NCBI RefSeq assembly: GCF_044904665.1 | Contig: NZ_JADIKM010000001.1 | Coordinates: forward strand, 930,001 to 994,000 | DNA length: 64,000 bases | Source of the DNA: Dyella_A ginsengisoli | Lineage (GTDB): Bacteria > Pseudomonadota > Gammaproteobacteria > Xanthomonadales > Rhodanobacteraceae | Reading direction: 5' to 3' | Made by a program: the position numbers and the translations under genes | Part shown: positions 42,916-52,802 of the stretch, in pieces | Layout of the letters: each line of letters begins with the position of its first letter | Position numbering within the stretch: the stretch's first letter is position 1 | The notes under the pieces: model-generated | Databases searched by the model: none | What the model was told of the DNA's origin: nothing | The model's input: only the letters and a program-made list of their open reading frames with translations

Positions 42916-44946
42916 ATGAGCACTACAGGGGGCATCGGCAAGGAACGCGGCTATACCGGCCTGATCGTTCTGCTGCTGATCTCGATCGGTTTCGCGGCGC
43001 TGGACTTCGTCTTCCTCAACCAGAAGAACGCCGAAGATCGCCAGGCCGTGGGGCTGACCACGCAGATCCAGGTGCTGTCGCAGCAGACGGCGAAGTACGC
43101 GATCGAATCGGCGGACGGCAACGTCAACTCCTACAGCGAGCTGGAAAGCACGCGCAACGCCATCGACTCGGCGGTGCAGAAGCTGACCAAGGGCGATCCC
43201 AAGGGCGGCATGCAGGCGTACGGCGACAACAACGCCTCGCCCGCCGGCCGCGCCGTCACCGCGCTCAACAACGCCTGGGCCCAGCTGGACGGCGACATCG
43301 GCAAGATCCTGTCGAACAAGTCGGTGGTGCTGGACTCGGCCAGTCGCGCGGACACCCTGGCCAAGCAGATTCCGCTGCTCAACTCCAGCACCGAGCAGGT
43401 GGTCAACATCCTGCAGCAGCGCAACGGCAGTGCCGACCAGATGCTCGGCTCGTCCCGCCAGATGCTGGTGGCCGACCGCATGATCCGCCGTGTGCAGGAG
43501 GTGCTGCAGGGCGGCGATTCGGCGCAATCCGCGGCGGACGGCCTGGCCCGCGACGCCCAGCTGTACGGCACCGTGCTGAAGGGCCTGAGCGAGGGCGACA
43601 GCGCCGCGGGCATCCGCGCGATGAACGACGCCAATGCGCAGAAGATCCTCGGCGAGATGCAGACCAACTGGAATGGCCTGGCCGATCCGGTGGCCAAGCT
43701 GGTCGGCGCCGCAGGCAACATTGCCGATGTGAAACGCGCCGGCAACCAGGCCTCGCTGGATTCGCAGAACGTGCTGCTGCGCGCCAACGAACTGGCCGAC
43801 CAGATCGGCAAGCTGCCGCTGCGCCGACTGTTTCCGAACCTGTGGTGGGGCATCATCGGCGCGATCGGCACGGTGGCCTTCGCACTGCTGCTGGTGTTCA
43901 CGCTGGTGCGCGACCAGCGCAGGCGCTTCCAGGATTCGGCCGAGCTGAACCAGCGCAACCAGGAGGCGATCATGCGCCTGCTGGACGAAATGGGTTCGCT
44001 CGCCGAAGGCGACCTGACGGTGAAGACAACCGTGTCGGAGGACATCACCGGCGCCATTGCCGACTCGGTGAACTACGCCATCGACGAGTTGCGCACCCTG
44101 GTGACCACGATCAACGAGACCTCCGAGCAGGTGTCGTCCTCGGCGCAGGAAACGCAGACCACCGCCCGCCAGCTGGCCGAGTCGGCACAGGCGCAGGCGC
44201 AGCGCATCAGTACCGCGACCTCGGCGATCAACCAGATCGCCAGCTCGATGGACAACGTGTCGAAGGATTCCGCCGAATCGGCCGACGTGGCCGAGCGATC
44301 GGTGCAGATCGCCTCGCGTGGCGCTGAAGTGGTGCGTGAGACGATCTCGGGCATGGACTCGATCCGCGACCAGATCCAGGAAACCTCCAAGCGCATCAAG
44401 CGCCTGGGTGAGTCCTCGCAAGAAATCGGCTCGATCGTGGAACTGATCAACGACATTGCCGAGCAGACCAACATCCTCGCGCTCAACGCGGCCATCCAGG
44501 CGGCTTCGGCCGGTGAGGCGGGCCGCGGTTTCGCGGTGGTGGCGGACGAAGTGCAGCGCCTCGCCGAACGTTCGGCGAGCGCGACCAAGCGCATCGAGAC
44601 GCTGGTACAGGCGATTCAGTCCGATACCAACGAGGCGGTGAGCTCGATGGAGCAGACCACCGCCGAGGTGGTGTCCGGAGCCCGCAAGGCCGAGGACGCC
44701 GGCAGCGCACTGGGCGACATCGAGCGCGTGTCGCACGATCTGTCCGCGCTGATTCAGAACATCTCCACTGCAGCACGCCAGCAGTCGGCGGCCGCGACGG
44801 ACATTTCCCAGTCGATGAACGCGATCCAGGAAATCACCTCGCAGACGTCGCAGGGCGCGAGCCAGACGGCCGACTCGATCGGTTATCTGGCACAGCTGGC
44901 CAGCGATCTGCGCCGCTCGGTGGCGCACTTCAAGCTGCCGGGTTGA
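42916..44946 (+). CDS. pilJ: Methyl-accepting-type chemoreceptor PilJ
   Basis: This receptor has 676 residues. TM1 is at about 12-34, the periplasmic PilJ/type IV pili sensor region runs from 35 to 300 with two Gln/Ser-rich helical repeats, and TM2 is at about 306-330 (LWWGIIGAIGTVAFALLLVF). HAMP follows, then the signalling domain with hairpin tip ELINDIAEQTNILALNAAIQ and AGRGFAVVADEVQRLAER. In Pseudomonas PilJ senses pilin and surface contact. The ATG has GAGGTGAA upstream. No CheR/PilK gene follows, contrary to Pseudomonas. Confidence 0.96.
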   Translation: MSTTGGIGKERGYTGLIVLLLISIGFAALDFVFLNQKNAEDRQAVGLTTQIQVLSQQTAKYAIESADGNVNSYSELESTRNAIDSAVQKLTKGDPKGGMQAYGDNNASPAGRAVTALNNAWAQLDGDIGKILSNKSVVLDSASRADTLAKQIPLLNSSTEQVVNILQQRNGSADQMLGSSRQMLVADRMIRRVQEVLQGGDSAQSAADGLARDAQLYGTVLKGLSEGDSAAGIRAMNDANAQKILGEMQTNWNGLADPVAKLVGAAGNIADVKRAGNQASLDSQNVLLRANELADQIGKLPLRRLFPNLWWGIIGAIGTVAFALLLVFTLVRDQRRRFQDSAELNQRNQEAIMRLLDEMGSLAEGDLTVKTTVSEDITGAIADSVNYAIDELRTLVTTINETSEQVSSSAQETQTTARQLAESAQAQAQRISTATSAINQIASSMDNVSKDSAESADVAERSVQIASRGAEVVRETISGMDSIRDQIQETSKRIKRLGESSQEIGSIVELINDIAEQTNILALNAAIQAASAGEAGRGFAVVADEVQRLAERSASATKRIETLVQAIQSDTNEAVSSMEQTTAEVVSGARKAEDAGSALGDIERVSHDLSALIQNISTAARQQSAAATDISQSMNAIQEITSQTSQGASQTADSIGYLAQLASDLRRSVAHFKLPG

Positions 44947-45019
44947 CACGGGCTTACATGACAGGGGGCAACCTCGACGGTTGCGCCAGGCAGTTTGGCG
45001 CAGCCGCAGTGAGGGGCGC

Positions 45020-48000
45020 ATGAGACTTCAAGACCATATCGATTTCACCACCCTGCAGTGGGTCAAGCCGGAGCTCGACGAGACTCTGGCCGCGGCCCGC
45101 GACGCGCTGGAGTCCTACGTCGACAACCCGGGCAACCGGGATGCGATGCGCTCGTGCGCTGACAGCCTGCATCAGGTGCACGGCACGTTGCAGATGGTCG
45201 AGCTGTACGGCGCCGCCATGGTCGCCGACGAAATGGAGACGCTTGCCATCGCGCTCCTCGAGGATCACGTGCCCCAGCGCGAGGAGGCCTACGCCTCGCT
45301 GATGCGCGGCCTCATGCAGCTGCCCGATTATCTGGAGCGCCTGTCCAGCGGTCATCGCGACGTGCCGGTCGTGTTGCTGCCGCTGCTCAACGAGCTTCGC
45401 GCCAGCCGCAAGATGGCGGCGCTGACGGAAGTGGCGTTGTTCAATCCGCGACTCGATGCCCCGCTGCCGCCGCAGGCCCCGCCGGCGGTGAGCGAGGACG
45501 AGGCGCATGCGCGCCGCGGCCGCGTGGCCGACCTGCGTCTGCGTTTCCAGCAGCAGCTGCTCGCCTGGTTCCGCGGACAGAACGCCGACCAGCAGTTGCT
45601 GGGCATGCGCGATACCCTCAACGCCATCACCGGCTGTTGCCACAGCACCCCCGGCCGCCGCCTGTGGTGGATCGCGGCGGGCACGCTGGAGGGGCTCGAA
45701 CAGGGTCACCTCAAGGCGCAGGCAGCCGAAGTGCGCCAGCTGATCGGCAAGGTCGATCGCAGCATCCGTCAGATGCTCGAGCACGGCGAGGAGAGCCTGC
45801 GCGGCGGTGATGCGGACGATCTGGCTCGCAAGCTGCTCTTCATCGTGGCGCAAGCCAAGCAGCGCAGCCCGCAGATGCAGTTGTTGCGCGAAACCTATGC
45901 GCTGGACAGCCTGCTGCCCGACGCGGCGGAACTGGAGCACGCCCGCGGCTCGATGGCCGGTCACAACCGCGCCCTGCTCGACTCCGTCTCCCGTGCATTG
46001 AAGGACGACCTGCTGCGCGTGAAGGAAGCGCTGGACCTGTTCCTGCGCCAGAGCGACGCCGATCCGGCCCAGCTCGCCGCGCAGAGCGAAGTGCTCGAGC
46101 GCGTGGGCGACACGCTCGGCATGCTCGCGCTGAGCGTGCCGCGCCGGGTGATCAACGAGCAGCGCCGCATCCTCGACGAGATCGCCAGCCGGATGCGTTC
46201 GGTCGAAGACGAGACCCTGCTGGATGTCGCCGGCGCCCTGCTCTACGTCGAGGCCTCGCTGGACGACCATATCGAAAGCCTCGGCAGCAGCGAGGAGCCG
46301 GCGGCCGAGATGGGCGCCACGCCCGCGCTGCCGCGCAGCGAAGCACGCCACATCATGGCCACCCTCATGCAGGAGGCCACGGCCAGCACCAATCGCGTCA
46401 AGGACGCGATCGTCGGCTTCGTCGAATCGGCATGGCAGCACCACCACCTCAAGGACGCGCCCGGGCAGATGGAGGAGGTCGCCGGCGCCATGCGCATGCT
46501 GGCGAGCACGCGTCCGGCCGAGCTTGCCGAGGGCATTGGCCGCTTCATCGGCAACGAGCTGCTGGGCGATCGTCGCGTGCCCAGCAGCGCGCAGATGGAT
46601 CACCTGGCCGACGCGCTGGCCGCGCTGGAGTATTACCTCGAAGCTGCCCGCGAACATCGCGGCGGCCTGGAGCACATCCTCGACGTGGCCGAGCACAGTC
46701 TGTCGATGCTCGGTTACTGGCCGGTGCCGGCCGCCCGCGCGCCGCAGCCGGAGTCGGAGCCGGAGCACGAGCAGCATGTCGAGGAGCACGCCTACGCCTT
46801 GACCGGGTTGGACGAAGAACTGGCGGCCCAGCCGGCGCTGTCCGAATCGGTCAGCGTGGGTACGGGTGACGACCTCGGCAGCCTGATGTTTGGCGAAGCG
46901 CCGCCGGTCAACGAGTTCGCCGAGGACGTGACCGGCCTGCATCTGGCCGAAACGGTCGATCAGGGCGCGGCCATGGCTGGCGCCGAGGTTGCCGAGGGCG
47001 GTGAGGACTGGATCGAGATCGAAGAGGAAGTGGTCGAACAGCGCCCCGTGGCCGATCCGTTGGCCGCCAGCGCCGGCTTCCAGGATTCCACCGACGGCAT
47101 CGACGACGACATCCGCGACATCTTCCTGGAGGAAATGCAGGAGGAGATCGACAACCTGCAGCAGGCCGAGCAAGCCTGGCTGGCGGATCCGGCGCAGATT
47201 GCCGCGCTCACGCCGATCCGCCGCTCGTTCCACACCCTCAAGGGCTCCGGCCGCCTGGTCGGCGCCACCACGCTGGGCGAGTTCGCCTGGCGCGTGGAGA
47301 ACATGCTCAACCGCGTGCTCGACCACAGCATCGAGCCGCACCCCGGGGTGCAGGCGCTGGTGCGCCATGCCATCGCGGCGTTGCCGCAGCTGCTGACTGC
47401 CTTGCGCGGCGAAGGCACACCCGATGTGCCGCTCAGCGCCATCATGCTGACCGCCGACCGGCTGGCCGCGGGCGAACAGGCCGACATCTCGGAGCTTGCG
47501 ACCGGTGCCACCGAGACCGTGCGCCGGATCGTGCGTCGCCGCGTGCCGCGCTTCGACAGCGCCAGCGCCGGCATCCCGCAGGCCACGCTGGCCAATACCG
47601 CGCCGATTGGCGCCGCGGAGCCCGTCGAGCAGGCCCAGGGCATTGCGATGCCGGTGATGCCGCCGGTCGATTCGGTGTTGCTGGAGATCCTGCGCAGCGA
47701 GGTGGCCCAGTACCTGCAAACCATTCGTGCGCACATCGGTCGCAGCGGTTCCGAACTGCGCGTGGAAGATGCCCTGCTGCGCGCCGTGCATACCTTGCAC
47801 GGTGCCATCGCCATGGTCGACATCCCGCTGCTCACGCAGCTGCTTTCGCCGCTGGAGAGCCTGCTCAAGCGCCTGCGCGCGGCCAACGTGCCGCTGTCCG
47901 CGGAGGGCGTGCATCTGTTGGGACGTTCGGCCGACGTGGTGGATCACGTGATGGCGCAGTTCGACGCCACCGACCCCCAGCTGCCCGACGTCGATGCACT

Positions 48001-51000
48001 GATCGCGCGCATCACCGAGCTGCGTGACGCGCAGCCCGAACCGCAGGTGGCGCACGTCGTGTTCGAATCCCGCGAGGACGACGACGCGGCCGCCGAGCGT
48101 GGGGCAGGCGACTCGCACGCCGAGGCTGCTGCCGCGCTGGACGAGAGCCTCGCCGAGGTGGACGCGCGTCGCGAGCAGCAGCTCGAAGAGGAGCATCACG
48201 ACCGCCTTGCCGACGAGATGATGGCGGCGCTGGACGCGTTCGATCCGCTGCAGCAGGGCGCATCCCTGCCGCCGCCGCCGACCCCGCCGACCACGCCCAT
48301 GGCTTCGGACGAGGAAGATATCGCGGCGATGTTCGCCGGCCTGCTCGACGAAACGCCGATTGCACCCGCGATCGAAACGCCTGCCGTCGAAGAGGTCGCT
48401 GCATCGCAGGTTGATGCAACCCACGTCGATGCGGAGCATGCCGAAGCAACCGAGGCCGTCGATACCGCAGAAGATGCCGGGGATGCCGAGCCGGCAGCAG
48501 CGGCCGCGTTTGCCGACGAGCCTGCTTCGGTGATCCACGAGGCGCAGGCCGCTGCCGCCGAAGAAGTCCCGGCGGTTTCCATCGGTGCCGACATCGATGC
48601 CGAGGTTGAGGCTTCGCCCGCCGAGGCGCTGGACGCCGAGGCGCCGGAGCTGCCGGTGGCGGCGTCGGATGCCGCTGTGGAACAGGCCGTTTCCGAAGAT
48701 CAGGACGACGAGGAGGGCGTCGAAGGTGCCGAGTTGTGGCGCGGCGACATCGACCCCGACCTACTCGAAGTGTTTGCCGAAGAGGCGCGCGAGATCCTTG
48801 ATCACGCCGACGAAGCGCTTGCCCAGTGGCGCGCCGAGCCGGCCGAGCTGGCACAGGTGCCGGTGTTGCAGCGTGACCTGCACACCCTCAAGGGCGGTGC
48901 GCGAATTGCCGGCTTCGTTCCGGTGGGCGACCTCGCCCACGCGATCGAGACGCTGCTGGAAAAGCCGATCACCGGTGAAGCTGCGCAGATCGCGACCCTG
49001 GTCGGCGCGCTGGAAGTGGGTTTCGACCGATTGCACGCACTGGTGCAACGGATCAGCCAGAGCAAGGGCATCCGCTACCCGCAGGACACCATCAACCACC
49101 TGCTCGCCCTCGCGGGCGAGGAGGCGCTGGTGGAACGCGACGACGAGATGGCGCCCGTCTCCGCCACGGCACCCATGCGCGAGATGGCGCCCGCTGCCGC
49201 CGAGTTGCCGGAACTCCTGCCCGAATTGCTGCCGGACGGTCACGACGAGGCGCGCTCGCCGCAGGAGCAGATTCGCGTCCGCGCCGAACTGCTGGACAAC
49301 CTGGTGAACCATGCCGGCGAGGTGGCGATCTACCGCTCGCGCCTGGAGCAGCAGGTGGCCGGCTACCGCTTCAACCTGGTCGAGCTGGACCAGACCGTGG
49401 TGCGCCTGCGCAGCCAGCTGCGCATGCTGGAAATCGAGACCGAGGCGCAGATCATCGCGCGCTTCCAGCGCGAGCACCGCGAGGCGGGCATGGCGGTGTT
49501 CGATCCGCTGGAGCTCGACCGCTTCTCGCAGCTGCAGCAGTACTCGCGTGCGCTGGCCGAGTCGGTATCCGACTTGGTGTCGATCCAGAACATGCTCGAC
49601 GAGCTCACCCGACAGTCCGAGACGCTGCTCATCCAGCAGTCGCGCGTGAGCTCGGACCTGCAGGAGGGCCTGCTGCGCACCCGCATGCTGCCGTTCGACA
49701 CCATGGTGCCGAACCTGCGCCGCACCCTGCGTCAGGCGGCACAGGAGGAAGGCAAGCGTGCCCAGCTGTTCGTGGAGGGCGCGCACGGCGAAATGGATCG
49801 CAACCTGCTCGACCGCATCAAGGCGCCGTTCGAGCACATGCTGCGCAACGCGATCGCTCACGGTATCGAGTCGCCGGAAGATCGCCGCAAGGCGGGCAAG
49901 CCGGAGGATGGCTCGGTACGCATCCGCGTGGCCCGTGAAGCCACCGAGGTGGTGATCCGCGTGACCGACGACGGTCGCGGCCTGGACCGCGAAGCGGTGC
50001 GCAAGCGCGGCGTCGAGCGCGGTCTGCTGCGTGCCGAGGCGAAGCCGAGCGACGACCAGCTGCTCGCCCTGATTACCCAGCCGGGCTTCTCAACCGCCAG
50101 TTCGGTGACCCAGCTGGCCGGTCGCGGCGTGGGCATGGACGTGGTGGCCAACGAGATCAAGCAGCTCGGCGGTTCGCTGTCGATTGAATCGCAGCCAGGC
50201 AAGGGCACCACCTTCGTGCTGCGCCTGCCGTTCACGCTGGCGGTCACCCAGGCGATCCTGGTGCGCATTGGCGAGTCCACCTTCGCCATCCCGATGACCT
50301 CGGTGCAGGGCGTGGCCCGCATCACGCCTGACGAGCTGGCGATCCACCTGGCTTCGGACGAGCCCTCGTTCCTGCACAACGGCGACGACTACGGCATCCA
50401 CGACCTGGCCGAACTGCTCGGCCTCACCGCGAGCTACGCCGCGGACGAGCCGCAGCTGCCGCTGTTGCTCACCCGCGCGGGCGACCTGCGCGCCGCGATC
50501 CGCATCGATGCGGTGATCGGCTCGCGCGAAATCGTGGTCAAGTCGGTGGGCCCGCAGATCAGTTCGGTGCCGGGCCTGCTCGGCGCGACCATCATGGGCG
50601 ACGGTTCGGTGCTGATGATTCTCGACCTTGCGCCGCTGGTGCGTTACGGCATCGCCCGTCGCGAGCAGCGTCTGGCCGAGGGTCTGGCGCCGGTATCCAC
50701 GCCGGTCATCGAGGAAACCCGCACCAAGCCGCTGGTGATGGTGGTGGACGACTCGATCACCATGCGCAAGGTCACCGGCCGCGTGCTGGAGCGCCACGAT
50801 TACGAGGTCAACACCGCGAAGGACGGCGTCGACGCGCTGGAGAAGCTGCACGAGCAGCGCGTGCCGGATCTGATGCTGCTCGACATCGAAATGCCGCGCA
50901 TGGACGGCTACGAGCTGGCCGAGCACATGAAGGCGGACCCGCGCCTGCGCGACGTGCCGATCATCATGATCACCTCGCGTACCGGCGAGAAGCATCGCCA

Positions 51001-51118
51001 GCGCGCGTTCGACATCGGCGTGGACCGCTACCTCGGCAAGCCCTATCAGGAAGCCGAGCTGCTGGCGCAGATCAGCGAGGTGCTCGAGCAACGTGCGATG
51101 GAGCTGGCCAATGGCTGA
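45020..51118 (+). CDS. chpA: Hybrid CheA-type histidine kinase ChpA (PilL)
   Basis: This very large kinase, 2032 residues, is the core of the Pil-Chp system. N-terminal Hpt-like domain with H51/H54 (LHQVHGTL), two or more degenerate Hpt-like helical regions, then Hpt domains with H738 (FHTLKGSGR), H924 (VHTLHGA) and H1288 (LHTLKGGAR), separated by acidic, Ala-rich linkers. CheA dimerisation and HATPase domains follow (N box near 1609, DDGRGLD near 1650, GRGVGMDVV near 1702), then CheW-like (about 1730-1880) and a receiver with D1955 (LLDIEMPRMDGYE). ATG at 45020 has GAGGGG; overlaps chpB. Confidence 0.95.
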   Translation: MRLQDHIDFTTLQWVKPELDETLAAARDALESYVDNPGNRDAMRSCADSLHQVHGTLQMVELYGAAMVADEMETLAIALLEDHVPQREEAYASLMRGLMQLPDYLERLSSGHRDVPVVLLPLLNELRASRKMAALTEVALFNPRLDAPLPPQAPPAVSEDEAHARRGRVADLRLRFQQQLLAWFRGQNADQQLLGMRDTLNAITGCCHSTPGRRLWWIAAGTLEGLEQGHLKAQAAEVRQLIGKVDRSIRQMLEHGEESLRGGDADDLARKLLFIVAQAKQRSPQMQLLRETYALDSLLPDAAELEHARGSMAGHNRALLDSVSRALKDDLLRVKEALDLFLRQSDADPAQLAAQSEVLERVGDTLGMLALSVPRRVINEQRRILDEIASRMRSVEDETLLDVAGALLYVEASLDDHIESLGSSEEPAAEMGATPALPRSEARHIMATLMQEATASTNRVKDAIVGFVESAWQHHHLKDAPGQMEEVAGAMRMLASTRPAELAEGIGRFIGNELLGDRRVPSSAQMDHLADALAALEYYLEAAREHRGGLEHILDVAEHSLSMLGYWPVPAARAPQPESEPEHEQHVEEHAYALTGLDEELAAQPALSESVSVGTGDDLGSLMFGEAPPVNEFAEDVTGLHLAETVDQGAAMAGAEVAEGGEDWIEIEEEVVEQRPVADPLAASAGFQDSTDGIDDDIRDIFLEEMQEEIDNLQQAEQAWLADPAQIAALTPIRRSFHTLKGSGRLVGATTLGEFAWRVENMLNRVLDHSIEPHPGVQALVRHAIAALPQLLTALRGEGTPDVPLSAIMLTADRLAAGEQADISELATGATETVRRIVRRRVPRFDSASAGIPQATLANTAPIGAAEPVEQAQGIAMPVMPPVDSVLLEILRSEVAQYLQTIRAHIGRSGSELRVEDALLRAVHTLHGAIAMVDIPLLTQLLSPLESLLKRLRAANVPLSAEGVHLLGRSADVVDHVMAQFDATDPQLPDVDALIARITELRDAQPEPQVAHVVFESREDDDAAAERGAGDSHAEAAAALDESLAEVDARREQQLEEEHHDRLADEMMAALDAFDPLQQGASLPPPPTPPTTPMASDEEDIAAMFAGLLDETPIAPAIETPAVEEVAASQVDATHVDAEHAEATEAVDTAEDAGDAEPAAAAAFADEPASVIHEAQAAAAEEVPAVSIGADIDAEVEASPAEALDAEAPELPVAASDAAVEQAVSEDQDDEEGVEGAELWRGDIDPDLLEVFAEEAREILDHADEALAQWRAEPAELAQVPVLQRDLHTLKGGARIAGFVPVGDLAHAIETLLEKPITGEAAQIATLVGALEVGFDRLHALVQRISQSKGIRYPQDTINHLLALAGEEALVERDDEMAPVSATAPMREMAPAAAELPELLPELLPDGHDEARSPQEQIRVRAELLDNLVNHAGEVAIYRSRLEQQVAGYRFNLVELDQTVVRLRSQLRMLEIETEAQIIARFQREHREAGMAVFDPLELDRFSQLQQYSRALAESVSDLVSIQNMLDELTRQSETLLIQQSRVSSDLQEGLLRTRMLPFDTMVPNLRRTLRQAAQEEGKRAQLFVEGAHGEMDRNLLDRIKAPFEHMLRNAIAHGIESPEDRRKAGKPEDGSVRIRVAREATEVVIRVTDDGRGLDREAVRKRGVERGLLRAEAKPSDDQLLALITQPGFSTASSVTQLAGRGVGMDVVANEIKQLGGSLSIESQPGKGTTFVLRLPFTLAVTQAILVRIGESTFAIPMTSVQGVARITPDELAIHLASDEPSFLHNGDDYGIHDLAELLGLTASYAADEPQLPLLLTRAGDLRAAIRIDAVIGSREIVVKSVGPQISSVPGLLGATIMGDGSVLMILDLAPLVRYGIARREQRLAEGLAPVSTPVIEETRTKPLVMVVDDSITMRKVTGRVLERHDYEVNTAKDGVDALEKLHEQRVPDLMLLDIEMPRMDGYELAEHMKADPRLRDVPIIMITSRTGEKHRQRAFDIGVDRYLGKPYQEAELLAQISEVLEQRAMELANG

Positions 51119-52802
51119 AGCAACGGCCGTCGCCCTGTTGTTCGACGATGCGGAACTCGGCGCCCACCTGCGCGAAGCCCTGCACGAGCGTGGCGCCAGC
51201 ATCGTCCACGAAGGCGGGCTGGCGGACCTCAGTCGGGCGCTGCTGGATCGCATCGGTGCCGACGTGGTGGTGATCAATCTCGACGAAACGGACGACGAGG
51301 TGTTTGATCGCCTGGACGAGTCCATCCAGGGTGATCATCCGCGCGTGGTGTTCAACGAGGCCGATTCCACCCGTGCGCTTGACGGTTGGGCACGTGCCCG
51401 CTGGGCGCGTCATCTCGCGGCGAAGGTGATGGCGCGCAGCGATGTCGATCCGCCGCGTCCGCTGGCGGCCGAACCGGAAATGCCGGCAGCGGGCGTGGAC
51501 AATTCGATAGCCGAAGCGTCGCCGGTGATTGCGGCGGCTGCGCCCGAGGCGGATTTGCACGAAGCGGAGATCGCAGCCGAGTCGGAGTCGCTGGAAGCCG
51601 AGCTCGAAGCGCTGCTGTCCGGTGATCCCCTGCCTGGTGAGGCGGCTGAGGACACGTTCTCTTCCACTGAGCACACCACCTTGCAAGCCGGCTTCGTGTC
51701 CTCCACCGGCGTGGAGCTGGATACACGCGAGCTGGACGATTTCGAGCTGGACGAACTGGCACTCGGCGAGCTGGACCAGCCGCTGCCGGAATCGCCGCTC
51801 TACGACGGCAATTTTCTCGACGCGGCGGCGGCCGAGTTGCCCGCCGCCGAGGAGCCGCAGCCTTCCGCGCCCCCGGCCACGCGCTTCTCGACCGAGGGCC
51901 TTAGCCTGCTCGACCACGACGCGGATCTGCCCGCACCGACCCCGGTGGAGAAGGCGCCGGCAGGGGAGGGCACGGCCCGCTTCAATCTCTCCGACGAATG
52001 GTCGCTGGTCGACGAGGATGCCGTGGTCGCCGCGCCGCCGGCGCCACCGCGACCGTCGGCTTCCGACTTCGGTATCGAGAAGATCAGCGCGCTGGATTTC
52101 CTCACCCCGGAATCGGAGGCGGCCGGACCGATCCCCGAACCCTTCATGACACTGGAGCTGGTTTCGCTGGAAGAAGCCATCGCCCCGCGTGCATACGACG
52201 CCAAGGCGGGCGGCGAGATGCTGCTCGAAGAGCTTTCCGGCGGCCTCTCGCGCGTGGTGCTGACCGGCGCCACGGTGGGCAGCCGCGCTTCGGTTGCCGA
52301 GTTCCTGCGCGAGCTTCCGCAGGGGTTCCGCGCCACCATCGTGCATATCCAGCACCTGGGCGGTCGCCCGGTGGATGAGCTGGTAGAGGAACTGGGCAGC
52401 CACTGCACCATGCCGGTGCGCGCGGCAGTCCATGGCCAGTTCGCGCGACCGGGTGAGATCATCGTCGTGCCGCCGGACGGTCAGCTGCGTCTGACCCGCG
52501 ACGGCAAGCTGGAGATCGCCCCGTCGCAGGACGTGCCGGCGAGCAGCCCGTCGATCGACGCCAGCTTCACCGCCGTGGCCAACGTGTTCGGCGTGGATGC
52601 GCTGGCGATCGTGTTTGCCGGGCAGGCCAACGACGCCGTGGCCGGCTGCCAGGCCGTCCACGACCGCGGCGGCCGGATCTGGGTCGAAGACGCCCAGGGC
52701 GAGCACTACGCCGACATGGTCGGCGGTGTGCTGGCCGAGCACCTGGCCGATTTTTCCGGCACGCCGGCGCAGCTTGCCGCGCGCCTGATCGAGGAATACT
52801 GA
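51111..52802 (+). CDS. chpB: ChpB, CheB-like methylesterase with substituted active-site serine
   Basis: This protein has 563 residues. About 1-110 looks like a degenerate receiver (VVVINLDETDDE, with Asn where the phospho-Asp normally is). A long acidic linker (about 115-345) follows. The C-terminal CheB-like domain keeps QHLGG (catalytic His) and FAGQANDAVAG (catalytic Asp), but the nucleophile motif GASTGG reads GATVGS, with Thr instead of Ser. It may thus be inactive or altered. The ATG overlaps the chpA end by 8 bp. It was assigned to chpB from position and domain; the substitution is discussed in the findings. Confidence 0.85.
   Translation: MAEATAVALLFDDAELGAHLREALHERGASIVHEGGLADLSRALLDRIGADVVVINLDETDDEVFDRLDESIQGDHPRVVFNEADSTRALDGWARARWARHLAAKVMARSDVDPPRPLAAEPEMPAAGVDNSIAEASPVIAAAAPEADLHEAEIAAESESLEAELEALLSGDPLPGEAAEDTFSSTEHTTLQAGFVSSTGVELDTRELDDFELDELALGELDQPLPESPLYDGNFLDAAAAELPAAEEPQPSAPPATRFSTEGLSLLDHDADLPAPTPVEKAPAGEGTARFNLSDEWSLVDEDAVVAAPPAPPRPSASDFGIEKISALDFLTPESEAAGPIPEPFMTLELVSLEEAIAPRAYDAKAGGEMLLEELSGGLSRVVLTGATVGSRASVAEFLRELPQGFRATIVHIQHLGGRPVDELVEELGSHCTMPVRAAVHGQFARPGEIIVVPPDGQLRLTRDGKLEIAPSQDVPASSPSIDASFTAVANVFGVDALAIVFAGQANDAVAGCQAVHDRGGRIWVEDAQGEHYADMVGGVLAEHLADFSGTPAQLAARLIEEY

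Noticed and set aside
44954..48538. Open frame of 1194 codons on the minus strand opposite chpA
   Set aside because: It mirrors the codon pattern of chpA, gives a His/Arg/Gly-rich sequence with no domain, and has no ribosome site. It is a product of high third-position GC.
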